Below are positions 43,841-55,197 of a stretch of 64,000 nt of DNA, piece after piece. Source of the DNA: Maea johnstoni (lineage: Eukaryota > Annelida > Polychaeta > Spionida > Magelonidae); NCBI GenBank assembly GCA_963942565.1, contig OZ012698.1, forward strand, positions 28,367,744-28,431,743. Reading direction: 5' to 3'. How positions within the stretch are numbered: position 1 is the first letter of the stretch; every line of letters begins with the position of its first letter. The notes under the pieces are model-generated. The model was given only the letters and a program-made list of their open reading frames with translations. It did not search any database and was not told the DNA's origin. Both the position numbers and the translations under genes were made by a program.

Positions 43841-44927
43841 GTGCTACAGGCTTCAATAGGTAATGATATATGGTGTTCAGTTGCACTAGAGATTATCTTA
43901 TCATTCTTTACATCCTGTATGCCCTCCCGTGCTGGTACTATTATGATACTTTTACAAGCCATCCATCATATCATAATGAGAAATGCCCATCCCAAACCTA
44001 TACACACATGATATACACAGCAGGGGGTGTTTAGGTCTGTTTTTTCTCTTGCATTGATATCTTTATGATTCATGTCACATTTCTTATTGTCATAATTGGA
44101 TTGAGAACAGGAAGTCACGGTTATAATGTGATACACTATAATTTGTATTGAGTAGAATTTTTACAATTCTTTGCTAAGAATGGTAAAAGGGCTTGGCATT
44201 GAGGTAAAATAGTCATTGGAACTAGTAAGTAAGACTACCCCATTTAGCACTCTCCTTCGAAAATGTTAGGTAGATCTAAAATACTTTGAAAATAACTCAG
44301 CAATATTAAAAGCACCTACAAATTTAGCCTGCCTCCCAGGCCATATTTAGATGTCATCCCTTGTGGATAGATGGCACTGCGGTATGCTAGGAGGGTTGTT
44401 GGAAATAGGCTACATTACCTCAAATTATGAGGGAGAGTGGTCATTTTGACTTAAGGTTAACATTTCTTGAAATATATTTCAAAAGGTGATAAATCAGAAC
44501 CTTTCACAGGGCACCCTCAGTATATAATTTGGTTACTATCTCAACCATGCCCAGCCCAGAGTTTAGTGTTAGGAAAAAGGAAATCTTTAATTTGATTTTT
44601 TGTTTAGGTTAACCATTTTCCTTCAAAGACAGTAACCCCCCATATAAGTCTTGCCATTTATATTTATAAGCAAAATTCACAATAATTAATAAATTTATCA
44701 TCAAAGTAGTCTAGCTCTTATTGGTCAGGGGAGGGGGGGGGGGGAATTGGGTCAAGTATCACAGATTTCCAATTATGTTGCTCCAATCCCAAGCCTATTC
44801 TGCGATTATTCCAACCTCATCTCTATGCAGAAGGCAGAGTAGCATTCCCCAGTGAGCAACAGTTGTGCACTGCCGGGTCGCCAGCTCTCCCATCTTGGCA
44901 GTGTAAAAACAACTCATAACAAAACAG
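43841..44927. other. transporter 5' intron, nothing firm
   Basis: A stretch near 44350 shares 'atagatggcactg' and 'tgctag' with 4620. A G-run lies at about 44730. Confidence 0.35.
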
Positions 44928-44929
44928 TG

Positions 44930-45490
44930 TATATTATTAGCTTGTAAGAAATGTCAGGAGTTGGCTTGGAAGACACCACAGGCCTGCTCACAATTAGGAC
45001 TAGACTAAGGTCAAACACACACATCATCATGGCTATGTTTTGGTATGTTTTATGACCCACCCAGTTCCTATAAACCCTTCCAATGCTGAGGGCCTGAGGC
45101 TACTTTCATCCAAAGCACAATGACCCAAATATTTTTTGAAAACCATCGAAACCCTGTCATATTGGTTTTCATTGGATAGCTCACGCTGAGTACTCTCAGA
45201 GGAGTAGCCATGTGCCCGAGTTTCAATAATTTTCCAGGCCTTTTGCATCATTCTGCATTGGCCAATTTAGCCCCCAGCAGCATAAGGGTTAACCTCTCCA
45301 TGGCTAGGTATATCCTTACCTCCCATAAAAACAACCAAAACACAACACTGTATGTTACTGGCCTGGCAGTGCTAGAAATGTCAGGAGTTGGCAGGGAGGA
45401 CACCGTCCTGCTCACAAATAGGAATGGACTAAGGTCAAACACACACATTATCATAGCTATGTTTTGGTATGTTTTACGACCTTGGAACCC
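44930..45490. repeat. direct duplication (about 140 bp) flanking a MITE
   Basis: 44930-45065 and 45345-45485 share 'aaatgtcaggagttggc', 'actaaggtcaaacacacaca' and 'gctatgttttggtatgtttt'. A TTAA MITE (45071-45292) lies between them. Confidence 0.8.
45071..45292. mobile_element. TTAA MITE family A, copy 5 (inverted)
   Basis: Ends AACCCTTCCAATGCTGAG and CAGCAGCATAAGGGTTAA: the family in opposite orientation, with interior 'ctcacgctgagtactctc'. Confidence 0.7.
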
Positions 45491-46334
45491 AGTTCCTAGC
45501 CTACTCCTAAATGACGGGTTTTCATGCAGAATGACCTTAGACTTCGGGTTGGATTTTGCCAGACCAAACATCATCTTTTATTTACTGCCTCTGCTATAAA
45601 TACATACAAAGCTATTGAATCAGGTGTACTTTTTATGATAATGAATTATGATAATATGTAGCACTGCTGTCATGTCATATTTAATTTCAAAACGCAAATA
45701 AATTTTCAGATTTCAAAATTTCCTCTTAAACTTACATGTAAGGCAATTTGGTTCATTTTCTACTTGCTTGAGTTGTCAATTTGTACTAGGAATAAGATCA
45801 AGTCAGGTAGCTGTGTTGAATGAATTGGACCTCCTAAGCCTTGGGTTTTCCAACACAGATTTTATTTGCTATTATAGAACGCGAATTTTTTTTTTTTATC
45901 GTTCATTTTAATATGGGAACAATCAATGCCTTTAATCTCAAAGAATGAAAATTTATCCCATACACTGATACGGTTGCCATGGCAATGGGTGTTGGCAATG
46001 AACAAGGAAAGAAAACCAGCACATTATTCTGGGTAAACTCACTAAGAATGGGAAAAGGATGTTGACATGATATTATTATGACATGTTTTTATATTTTACT
46101 TGCCATGGCCTTGGCAAGTTGAAACAAGAACTTGCCATTCTTAGTCCCAAAAGATAGAGATGTTTTATTCATATTCTCCAGCAATTGTCTTTCTTAGACA
46201 ATTTCTAGAGAGCTTGGGAAACTACCATCCATCGTCGGGTTCCTACATGTACATCATGTACAAGTACTACTACTCCACCAGATTTAGCAGGAAAACTGAA
46301 ATATGAGAAGAGTGTCTAAAAATGGCCACCCTAC
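45491..46334. other. transporter 5' intron, nothing recognised
   Basis: No coding or repeat signal. Confidence 0.4.
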
Positions 46335-46461
46335 CTGCTGCAGATAGTGCAGGCAAATCTTGATGATATTTGCGTGATTTTGGCTGCTCGCCCTGTCGTG
46401 AAAACGGTACCGAAGTTTCCCCGAATCCTACACTTGTTAGCTGTCCTCATTCCTGGCTTGT
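46335..46461 (-). other. candidate 5' UTR exon of the transporter
   Basis: Acceptor TTTTTTCCCGCAG|ACAAGCC and donor CTGCAGCAG|GTAGGG, 127 nt with several CpGs. No long frame. Confidence 0.35.
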
Positions 46462-46946
46462 CTGCGGGAAAAAATAACACAAAATAGTAGTGTACGGCGA
46501 ACCAAAAAGATTACTCAAGCGTAAAATGATACATGTCACAGTTGCAGTAGTAAAGCAGTCTGTTTGAAGTGTTTGCGTTTGGACAGCAACTCAAATAATA
46601 ATATTACTGGAATCTTTCCCAACGTTGAGCAAGGCTAGTCCCAGGGGTAAACATCTGATGTTGCGAAATATTAACGTTATGATTATCATATTCAAATGGC
46701 AGTTTTCCAAGTGAAAATCCGGCGACAGACAGTTTTGGCCGACATGCGGGTTTTCCAAATTCCATTCATAATGATCGTTCCCAGCGGTCATGCGGTTCGG
46801 TGCTGTGCCTGTGAGCGATAATGAACGACTCATGTTGGTTGAATTCGGAGGCAAATTACTCTCAATTCATAACTAAAATCTATAAATCGGCCATCACAAA
46901 TGAGTAGAATAGACTCTTGACATACTAAATGTATGAATTTTCTTAC

Positions 46947-47060
46947 CTTTAAGTCATAAAATGTCCGATATTTTCATGTCAAAACGCAACGTCTTTATGT
47001 GACAGCCGATCGGCTTGAGTGCTCGCTGAGCGAATGAGCATTGGCGGGAAATTATAGAGG
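46947..47060 (-). promoter_or_regulatory. candidate first exon/promoter of the transporter
   Basis: A strong donor GACTTAAAG|GTAAGA at 46947 is preceded (minus strand) by a CpG-bearing stretch with a CTATAATTT box near 47055 and GCGCCCTC upstream. Right boundary and start site are guesses. Confidence 0.3.
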
Positions 47061-47099
47061 GCGCTGCAGTCGTGACATGAACTTGAGCAGCTGTCAATC

Positions 47100-48700
47100 A
47101 TTTGCATTTCATAGACTGCCACAGCCAGTCTGTCGCTCTACCAGATCTGACAGATGATTTCACGTACATGTCAAACTAGGGCATAAGTCCCATTTCTTTA
47201 ATCGATGTATCAAAATATTTGTCTAATCAAGATTTTAAAACAATATCTATATTGTCCATGAACAGCGGAGTGTTTTAGGTGCATGAATGAATGATGTACG
47301 GATTTCCTACACATAATTTAAAAAAATGTAAATAGTGACAGGCAATTTATTTATAATAATCATATTTGAACTTACTGATGCACAGTTTACGATTAAATAA
47401 ATGATTTTCTAAAACTTAAGATATCTTGTTGGTAATTCAACATGTTATTATTACTTCCTAAGTTTGTCCTATATTTTCCCCAGCACGCCAGCAGTGGTTT
47501 GGTTAAATTTCAATATTGGAAAGAGTGGTGTAATGTGTGAATCTTTAGATAAGCCTCACTTAATTCTGATTCTGCAATTTTCATTTCAAACACCATTTTC
47601 CTTTGGGATATACATTTTTCAAAAGTCCAACAAGATATCAATGTTTTTTATTTAGTTTTTGCAAAGCTAACATAACATTCGTAAAAAAACAACATTTCTC
47701 TGCTTTTGACAAATAAAACATCAGAATAAGGAAAAGACTACAAAAAGAATATAAGAATACAAGCACCATTATTCAAAACCGTGAACCCATGAAACGCGAA
47801 TCCAACATCGTTTTTTAACATCTCTGAATCTAAATGATTAAAATATAATTTAGAATGATAGAATATTGCCATTCGTCCTGTCGGAGACTATGTTGGCTTG
47901 GAGAGGTGGTTTGTGGGTGCTAGCAGAAATATATAACTCCGGGTAGGCAACGATAGCTATATCACAGGCAGTGCTGACCGACCCCCCCCCCCCCCTTCCT
48001 TCAGCAATCTACCAGAGACATGGATTATAAATTTATAATAGACCTCTCTGAATATACTAAAGAGCGTACACAGTTTGACATCTTGAACGTAACTTCTCAA
48101 ATAGGACACTTTTTCAAAATCATTTGAAGAGGAATTGTTAAACCCAACAAGAACAACAATTTTCAACCAGCAATTCCTCAAGGTGTTGCAGTGTCGCACT
48201 ATGTATCATTATTTTTATTTTGTTGTTGTATCAAACGATTGTACATTTTAGATGTTAATTGGTTAAACCAGCTGCCTGATAAAAATGAAAAAAAGAAATC
48301 CTGAGCAAATAGAAAGCAATTCTTTTTGAATGTGATATTTATATAGGGCGGGGTGTAGAATAACACGCTGTGTGTAGCGACTGGTCTCCGGTTCACCATT
48401 GTATAAATCGCTTGTATCAAAACAGGAAGTGCATACAGCGTATACAAAACAGCAAAAACACTGTGTTATTGTCATTTCGGCTAAATAAAGATATCTGTAG
48501 ATCAAACCATTCAATACCGTTATCTATTCAGAATGCCGTATGTCCTCATAATTCCTCGATTCGAATATCAGGCGGATCAACTGATATACCCTGCTTGCAG
48601 TCAATGCGCGTGCTATATTTTCGAGAGATGGGCCGTTTTCAAATGACCCGAGTGCAGCACTGATTACGCTGCAGGCGTATTAGTCGCGCTTGGCAACACT
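47100..48700. other. upstream of the transporter, nothing recognised
   Basis: AT-rich, a C run at 47984-47996, no gene. Confidence 0.4.
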
Positions 48701-48708
48701 CCTATGTG

Positions 48709-49215
48709 TCGAAATTACTTTTGTCTGACAAAAGTACTTTTGTCGTAGACAAAATTACTTTGTGGTTACATGGCGTAACCACTCGCCAAATGTCACATCT
48801 TAGACTTCAGTCTTGACAAAATTTGCTTCGAAAATATGGATGTTACAAACGGCCCCATGGGGCGCCGTTTGTAACATCCATACTTTTGTTGACAGAAGCA
48901 AATTTTGTCAAGACAGAAGTACTTTTGTCCAACAAAAGTTACTTTTGTCTGACAGAAGTAATCTTGTCTAAGACAAAAGTACTTTTGTCTGACAAAAGTA
49001 CTTTTGTCGTAGACATAATTACTTTTGTCAGACAAAAGTAACTTTTGTTGGACAAAAGTACTTTTGTTGGACAAAAGTACTTTTGTCAGGACAAAAGTAC
49101 TTTTGTGTTACACATGGCGTAACCACTCGCCAAATGTCACATCTTAGACTTCTGTCTCGACAAAATTGCTTCTGTCGACAAAAGTATGGATGTTACAAAC
49201 GGCGCCCCATAGTCC
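48709..49215. repeat. array of short palindromes (ACTTTTGTC..GACAAAAGT) between direct repeats
   Basis: About fourteen ACTTTTGTY / RACAAAAGT half-sites alternate with 2-5 bp spacers, giving self-complementary units such as GACAAAAGTACTTTTGTC. Two direct repeats of about 80-90 bp (48769-48852, 49114-49199) share 'ggcgtaaccactcgccaaat' and 'gatgttacaaacgg'. A perfect inverted repeat TATGGATGTTACAAACGG (48835-48852) / its complement (48865-48882) lies at the inner edge of the first. Open frames here occur on both strands because of the symmetry and are not genes. Confidence 0.85.
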
Positions 49216-51029
49216 TAAGCAGTTTCTGGAAGAATAAGAAAACTTCTTACTACAGGCCTAGATGAGCAACCACATGGTTATTTTGGTCCAAGCTACATGT
49301 ACAGGGATTAACTGACTGAGCCAGGAATCTGACGGAGAGGAAAACCCAAGACCATTGGTGGTCTGATGCATCTCATAGCCGTGAGCCTGCGATAAAGGAC
49401 TCTTGACGGAAAAGTTCGAAGGTGAACCACAAGTGAAAAGATCACAGAAGTCCGAGAGCATAGGAGTGGATATTTGACGCATTTTCTCTCTCGTTCTTGT
49501 TTAATTATGCAGCATCCCATCTGCTCCAGACTCCCAGAAATAATTTAGTTTTGAGACCAATAACGCAAAAGGGCAACAGTTAGGATAGCAATAAATGAGA
49601 ATTGAGGATTAATAATGCTGGGCAGGTGAGAAAGCTGCCAGTGACTTGGGGTTAGATGCCTGTTTTCGCCGGGCACTCCGGTTTCCTCCACCACTGAAAA
49701 CTGGCTATACACGATGTAACCTTTATATGGAAAGAAATGTGACGATAATCGAACACCCAGGTTTATCTTTGATGGGGGTAATACTTAATATCTTACTTTT
49801 TTCTTATATTTGGAGGACATTTGGATCAATGGAGAGAAATAACTGTAGCAAAATTAAGGCTGCATTTTGTTTTGCACTGACTTCATGGTCTCTTATTTCT
49901 CCTCTAAAACCTCCACTAGTTGTGGCTAAGGACAGAAGAACTCCGTCTGTTGCTACTCTTCCTCTTCATTCATCTACCTCCCAGCTAAATTCCGATTCAA
50001 GCGTGTGGAACTGATCAGTCTAAACCTTTTTACGACCCACAGCTGAGGAGAACCAGTGAACTTATCGCAGGATGTGTTATTTCCTTAGATAAATAAGACA
50101 AGTGGATATGAAACCTGAACAGAGTGGCTGCGGCGAATGGGCCAATCGTGTTCAGCGCATGTTGCCGCGCAGGTTTATCTGTAATGTTATCGATACGAGA
50201 GCCATCATGACATTGCATGGTCATTGTCTCCTAGTGACGTCACATGGAAGCCAGATTCCAGACTGGCTTAGCCGGCCTTCACCATAGCGCATGCAATAAT
50301 TGGTTTCTCGCTACACATCCATTTTATTCTTCATCTAAGGTTATTTCTAATGTTTAATCCCTATCCAACCCAAGAAAACGTTAAATACATTCTAACGTCA
50401 GATATAAAATGAACTAGTCGTGACAACCAACGCATCAGGCCATGCCTCTAACCGGAGTAGGCTAATCCAGATAGGGCCCCGTTGAAAGAGGTACTGGGAG
50501 GACAGTACAATTACAGGGAAGGGGGAAGGCAAGTGTTGCGGCAAGGCGCTAAAGGCCGCAGGAGGAGTAGAAAGTGTCAGTGTAGTAAGGATCCGTGCGC
50601 CCAAAAAGTGAGTGGCGGGCGCACGGATCCAAGCCCAAAGTACAGGTGGAAGGTGCATGGATAGGGCACTGATCAGCACGTGGGGACGTGTGAAAGGGCA
50701 GATAGAAGGTAGATGGGTGGGAGTTGCATAAAGTAATAGCTTGGATGAAGAAAAGAATGGATATGTAGCAAGAGACCAATTACTATATGCCTTATAGTTA
50801 AGTGCTGGACTCATGCCAGGAGTACCAGATAAGCCATCAGCGCGGGCTCACGTGGGAACAAGGACCAATCAGAGCTCTCGCATCGATTACATTACTGAGA
50901 AACCTTATTCCCACCACCAGCTGGGGGTGCCCAGAGCACCAATTTATGGCCTATTAGCGGCTATTAGTTGACACTAGTTGAGGCTAGCATGTTCATGTTG
51001 ACCGGCTGGTTTCGAATCCACTTGTGTTT
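49216..51029. other. intergenic, no gene recognised
   Basis: Several open frames occur, but none shows recognisable domains or splice structure. A 14-bp perfect hairpin is listed separately. Confidence 0.4.
50589..50630. other. GC-rich perfect inverted repeat
   Basis: GGATCCGTGCGCCC (50589-50602) and its exact complement (50617-50630) with a 14-nt loop. Too GC-rich for the surrounding sequence; function unknown. Confidence 0.85.
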
Positions 51030-52947
51030 TAGTCTGGCAGCTTATGTAGTTTCCGTGGGAAGTTCTTGTTAATTGTTGGAGACATGGTGATTCTAGACCA
51101 ATTTTGGATGAGGACTTCAAAAAAATATGTCTCCAATTTTTTTCGACTAACTTTTCAAGGTCAAATGTCAAGGTCAAAGTTCAAAATCCTTAAAATGCCT
51201 TGTTTGGACCTGAAACAAGCTGCATTTGATAAGAAACTTGATTTTTTAGGGTGAAATACAATCAATCAGTGAATTATATACACAACAATTTAGTATTTTT
51301 CACATTAAAGTTTAAATCTGAGGTCAATAAGTACATTTTTGAATAAAGGTCAAAGGTCAAATCAGTGAAAAATGCCTTGTTTGGACAAGAAATGAGCTGC
51401 ATTTGATTAAAGTTGGTTAGAAACCAGATTTTGTGATGAGAGACACTTTTTAAGTTAATTTCATTGAAGCACACTTCATATTTTCCATCTCAAAGATTAT
51501 ATGTAAGGTCAATGAGTCCATTCAAAGGTCAAGATCAACAGTCAGAATGTAGGAAAATGCCTTGCATGTACCGGATACAAGCTGCATTTGATTATTATAC
51601 ACTAAGATTTCGTATTTTTCACATTCAAATTTAAATCTGAGGTCAATAAGTACATTTTTGAATAAGGGTCAAAGGTCAAATCAGTGAAAAATGCCTTGTT
51701 TGGACAAGAAATGAGCTGCATTTGATTGAAGATGGTTGGGAACCAGATTTTATGATGAGACACACTTTTGAAGTAAATTTCATTAAAGCACACTTCATAT
51801 TTTCCATCTCAAAGATTATATGTAAGGTCAATGAGTCCATTCAAAGGTCAAGATCAACAGTCAGAATGTAGGAAAATGCCTTGCATGTACCGGATACAAG
51901 CTGCATTTGATTCAATTTGTTTAGAAACAAGCTGTTTAGGATTAAATACACTTAATGATAAGTGAATTCCATACATAAAGCTTCATTTTTTTGCTCAGTA
52001 AAGTTTAAATCTGAGGTCAATAAGTACATTTAAAAATAAAGGTCAAAGGTCAAATCAGTGAAAATGCCTTGTTTGGACAGGAAATGAGCTGCATTTGATT
52101 AAAATTGGTTAGAAACCAGATTTTATGATGAGACACTGTTTTCCAGTAAATTTCATTAAAGCACACTTCATATTTTCCATCTCAAAGATTATATCTAAGG
52201 TCAATGAGTTCATTCAAAGGTCAAGATCAACAGTTAGAATGCAGGAAAATGCCTTGCACGTACCGGATACAAGCTGCATTTGATTCAATTTGTTTAGAAA
52301 CCAGCTGTTTAGGATGAAATACACTTAATGATAAGTGAATTTCATACATAAATCTTCAGTTTTTAATCAGTAAAGTATAAATCTGAGGTCAATGAGTACA
52401 TTCTTAAGTAAAGGTCAAAGGTAAAATTATTGAAAATGCCTTCTTATGACAGGAAATGAGCTGCATTTGATAACAGTTGGTTAGAAACCAGATTTTATGA
52501 TGAGATACACTTTTCCAGTAAAAAGAATATTACACTCCATATTTTCCACCTCAAAGATTATATCTAAGGTCAATGAGTTCATTCAAAGGTCAAGATCAAC
52601 TGTCAAAATGCAGGAAAATGTCTTCCATAGACCGGATACAAGCTGCATTTGATTCAATTTGGTTAGAAACCAGCTGTTTAGGATGAAATACACTTAATGA
52701 TAAGTTGATTGAATTTCATACATAAAGCTTTATACTTTTTGCTCAGTTTAGAATGAAATACACTTTTCAAGTAAAAAATATATCCACACACACTTAGTGT
52801 TGTCCAGAGTATTGAATCAAGGGTCAAAGTCCAGGTCAAAAGTTTGATATGTAGGTCAAAATCCAGCAAAAATGTCCTGTATTGGCACTTTCTTAAAGTT
52901 ATTTAAGTCCTCCATTCAACAGTAGTGATTGAATCTAAGCCAAAGTC

Positions 52948-53148
52948 ATGGTCAATCGTGACAAACCTAATGCACCAGTCACTGTGGTTCTGGAAACCGA
53001 TTGGTATTTTAACAGCACTATGGGGACCTACTTCGAGTATTCCTCCTACAATACCGTGGTCCATTCACAAGATTTTCAAAGCTGCAACTGGCAGAATGGG
53101 AATTTTGACCAAGACCAGCCCATTTCCGTTCTGGAATTCTGTCAGTAA
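52948..53148 (+). CDS. orphan open frame in the fold-back loop (66 aa)
   Basis: Starts MVNRDKPNAPVTVVLETDWY, continues FNSTMGTYFEYSSYNTVVHS, QDFQSCNWQNGNFDQDQPIS, and stops directly before a CAGGG element. Composition (W, Y, C, N, balanced hydrophobics) looks protein-like rather than random, but I recognise no family and see no splice sites or regulatory signals. It may be a captured host fragment or chance. Confidence 0.25.
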   Translation: MVNRDKPNAPVTVVLETDWYFNSTMGTYFEYSSYNTVVHSQDFQSCNWQNGNFDQDQPISVLEFCQ

Positions 53149-53330
53149 CAGGGCTCGACATGAAGGGCCTGGGACAAGAAAAAAATCAAAATGGAAGGGC
53201 AGGTGAAAATCAGACTGCGTTTGCCTTACATGGCAAGTACGATTTCATCAAGTAACTTCATAGATATTATTGGTCAAATGAAATGCAATATTTCTTTTTC
53301 TACTGTAAAATTTTAAAGGTAAAGGTATTC
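53149..53330. mobile_element. CAGGG element, copy 5 (left part)
   Basis: Begins CAGGGCTCGACATGAAGGGC like the other copies. The right end was not found, and a SINE follows. Confidence 0.45.
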
Positions 53331-53333
53331 GGT

Positions 53334-53629
53334 TTATAGCCTTGTTTCCACCAAAATTTTCACACCTTCCTTCCTTAGCAGGCCTGTACACACGAAAACC
53401 ATTTCAATACCCCAAGGGATATTCCAGAGCAGCTCGCAGCCTATATAGCACGCAAGCTCTAAGCACTGCCTTGTTAATGCTAGGTACCCATTTTGCAGCT
53501 GGGTAGACTGAAGCAATGTAGAATAAACTGTCTTGCCCAAGGACAGTCCATAGTGCCAAGGTAGGGAATTGAACCAGCGACCTTCTGATTATTAGTCCAA
53601 CACCTAACCAACTTAGCTACTTCGTCCCC
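53334..53629 (-). mobile_element. tRNA-derived SINE
   Basis: On the minus strand the head is GGGGACGAAGTAGCTAAGTT, with box A TAGCTAAGTTGGTTAGG and box B GGTTCAATTCC in tRNA spacing. The body contains CCTTGGGCAAGACAGTTTA, a motif shared by many marine-invertebrate SINEs. About 296 bp, located in the loop of the fold-back element. Confidence 0.75.
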
Positions 53630-54500
53630 ATTGTGAAAGCACTATAGAAAGGTAACAGTCAATTTGTTATCTGTATGGAACAAACAGAAACGTCACTTTC
53701 ATCTGTGAGGAAAATGGGTGAGTGGAAATGCCGCTAAGATATCTGCCAAAAATATGGCTAGGTAATTGATATCCATTGTATGGTTCTCCACATCCATGCA
53801 CCTTTTTCAGGGAAGGTGATAAATGTGTCAGGCCGGTATAACTTCAAGAAAGTGCCCATACAAGATATTTTGCTGGGTTCTGACCTACCTTTCCTTGCCA
53901 CCATTTAATATTGGTACTAGTGCTATGAAGGCACCACTGTAAACAGAGTGAGTGTAAAGTTGAACCTTTCATAAATAACGATTATAGTCTTCTCCTCAGT
54001 GAATGAAATCTATAAAAGATTGATAATGGTCTTTTTCCAGGGTTGTTTCACATTTGACCTGGTCTTTGACCCTTGATGCAAAACTCTGGACAACACTAAG
54101 TGTGTGTGGCTAAAGTTTTACTGGAAAAGTGTATTTCATCCTAAACGGCTGGTTTCTAACCAAATTGTATCAAATGCAGCTTGTATCCAGTCCATGCAAG
54201 ACATTTTCCTGCATTCTGACAGTTGATCTTGACCTCTGAATGAACTCATTGACCTTAGATATTATCTTTGAGGTGGAAAATATGGAGTGTAATAATTTTT
54301 TTACTGGAAAAGTGTATCTCATCATAAAATCTGGTTTCTAATCAACTGTTATCAAATGCAGCTCATTTCTTGTCCAAACAAGGCATTTTTCACTGATTTG
54401 ACCTTTGACTTTTATTTAAGAATGTACTTATTGACCTCAGATTTAAACTTTACTGAGCAAAAAGAATAAAGCTTTATGTATGAAATTCACTTATCATTAA

Positions 54501-55197
54501 GGTGGGTCCAGCACTTAGGACATAAGCTAGCATTTTCGTCATTTATAGCTTGTAGGGGATTGTAACACCCAGTAAACTATATATTTTCTAAAAGAAGAGC
54601 TTTCTAGCTACATCTCAGTGCTATTTTGATTTATCTATTCTTAGATGTCAGAGTTTTATTGAGAAAAATGTAAAATGTTATTTTTCCAATTAAATCATTT
54701 TCAGCCCATAGCAGCGGGACAGAACGCCAATTTAACTTGGATGGATTACAAGTTCATACATGTACCTAGAAAAAGGTGTCTTGGATTTATTTTATTTGCA
54801 TTATTGTGGCAGATATTTAATGTCAAAGCCAGGTGGGGGTGGTCTTTCCAGAGAAATGAGTTAATTTCCCTCATATCTCGCGAAGAGGGCGTCCTATTGA
54901 AAATCCAAGACACCTTTTTCTAGGTTCATAAATGAACTTATAATCCATCCAAGTTAAGTTGGCGTTCTGACCCGCTGCTGTGGGCGGAAAGTGATTTAAT
55001 TGAAAAAATAACATATTACATTTTTTATGATATAACTCTGACATTTAAGAAAAGCTAAATCAAAGTAGCATTAAGAGGTAGCATAAAAGGTCTTCTTTCA
55101 GAAAATATATATTTTACTGGTTGTTACAATCACCTACAAGCTGTAAATGAAGAAAATGCTAGCTAATGTCGGAAATGTCTTAAGTGCTGGACCCACC
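54501..55197. mobile_element. fully palindromic TTAA element
   Basis: 697 bp whose halves are inverted copies: ends GGTGGGTCCAGCACTTAGGA and its near-complement, and matching inner blocks ('aagacacctttttctaggtt' type near 54770 and 54905, 'cagcggg' near 54712 and 54973). TTAA on both sides (54497-54500, 55198-55201). Sister units of the arm show the empty site CATTAAGTGTATTTC, confirming an insertion. Confidence 0.85.

Noticed and set aside
48709-49110. Frames on both strands such as KSTFVRQK and TEVLLSNKSYF repeats
   Set aside because: Produced by the palindromic ACTTTTGTC array; open on both strands by symmetry only.
49646-50014. 122-residue plus-strand frame
   Set aside because: No recognisable domain, no splice sites or promoter context; sequence composition ordinary for the flank.
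53550-53629. A functional tRNA gene
   Set aside because: Box A and box B are present, but the cloverleaf is degraded and the sequence continues into a SINE body, so it is a tRNA-derived SINE.
54675-54923. 82-residue frame in the palindromic TTAA element
   Set aside because: Lies across the palindrome centre and is mirrored in the complementary arm; no domain.
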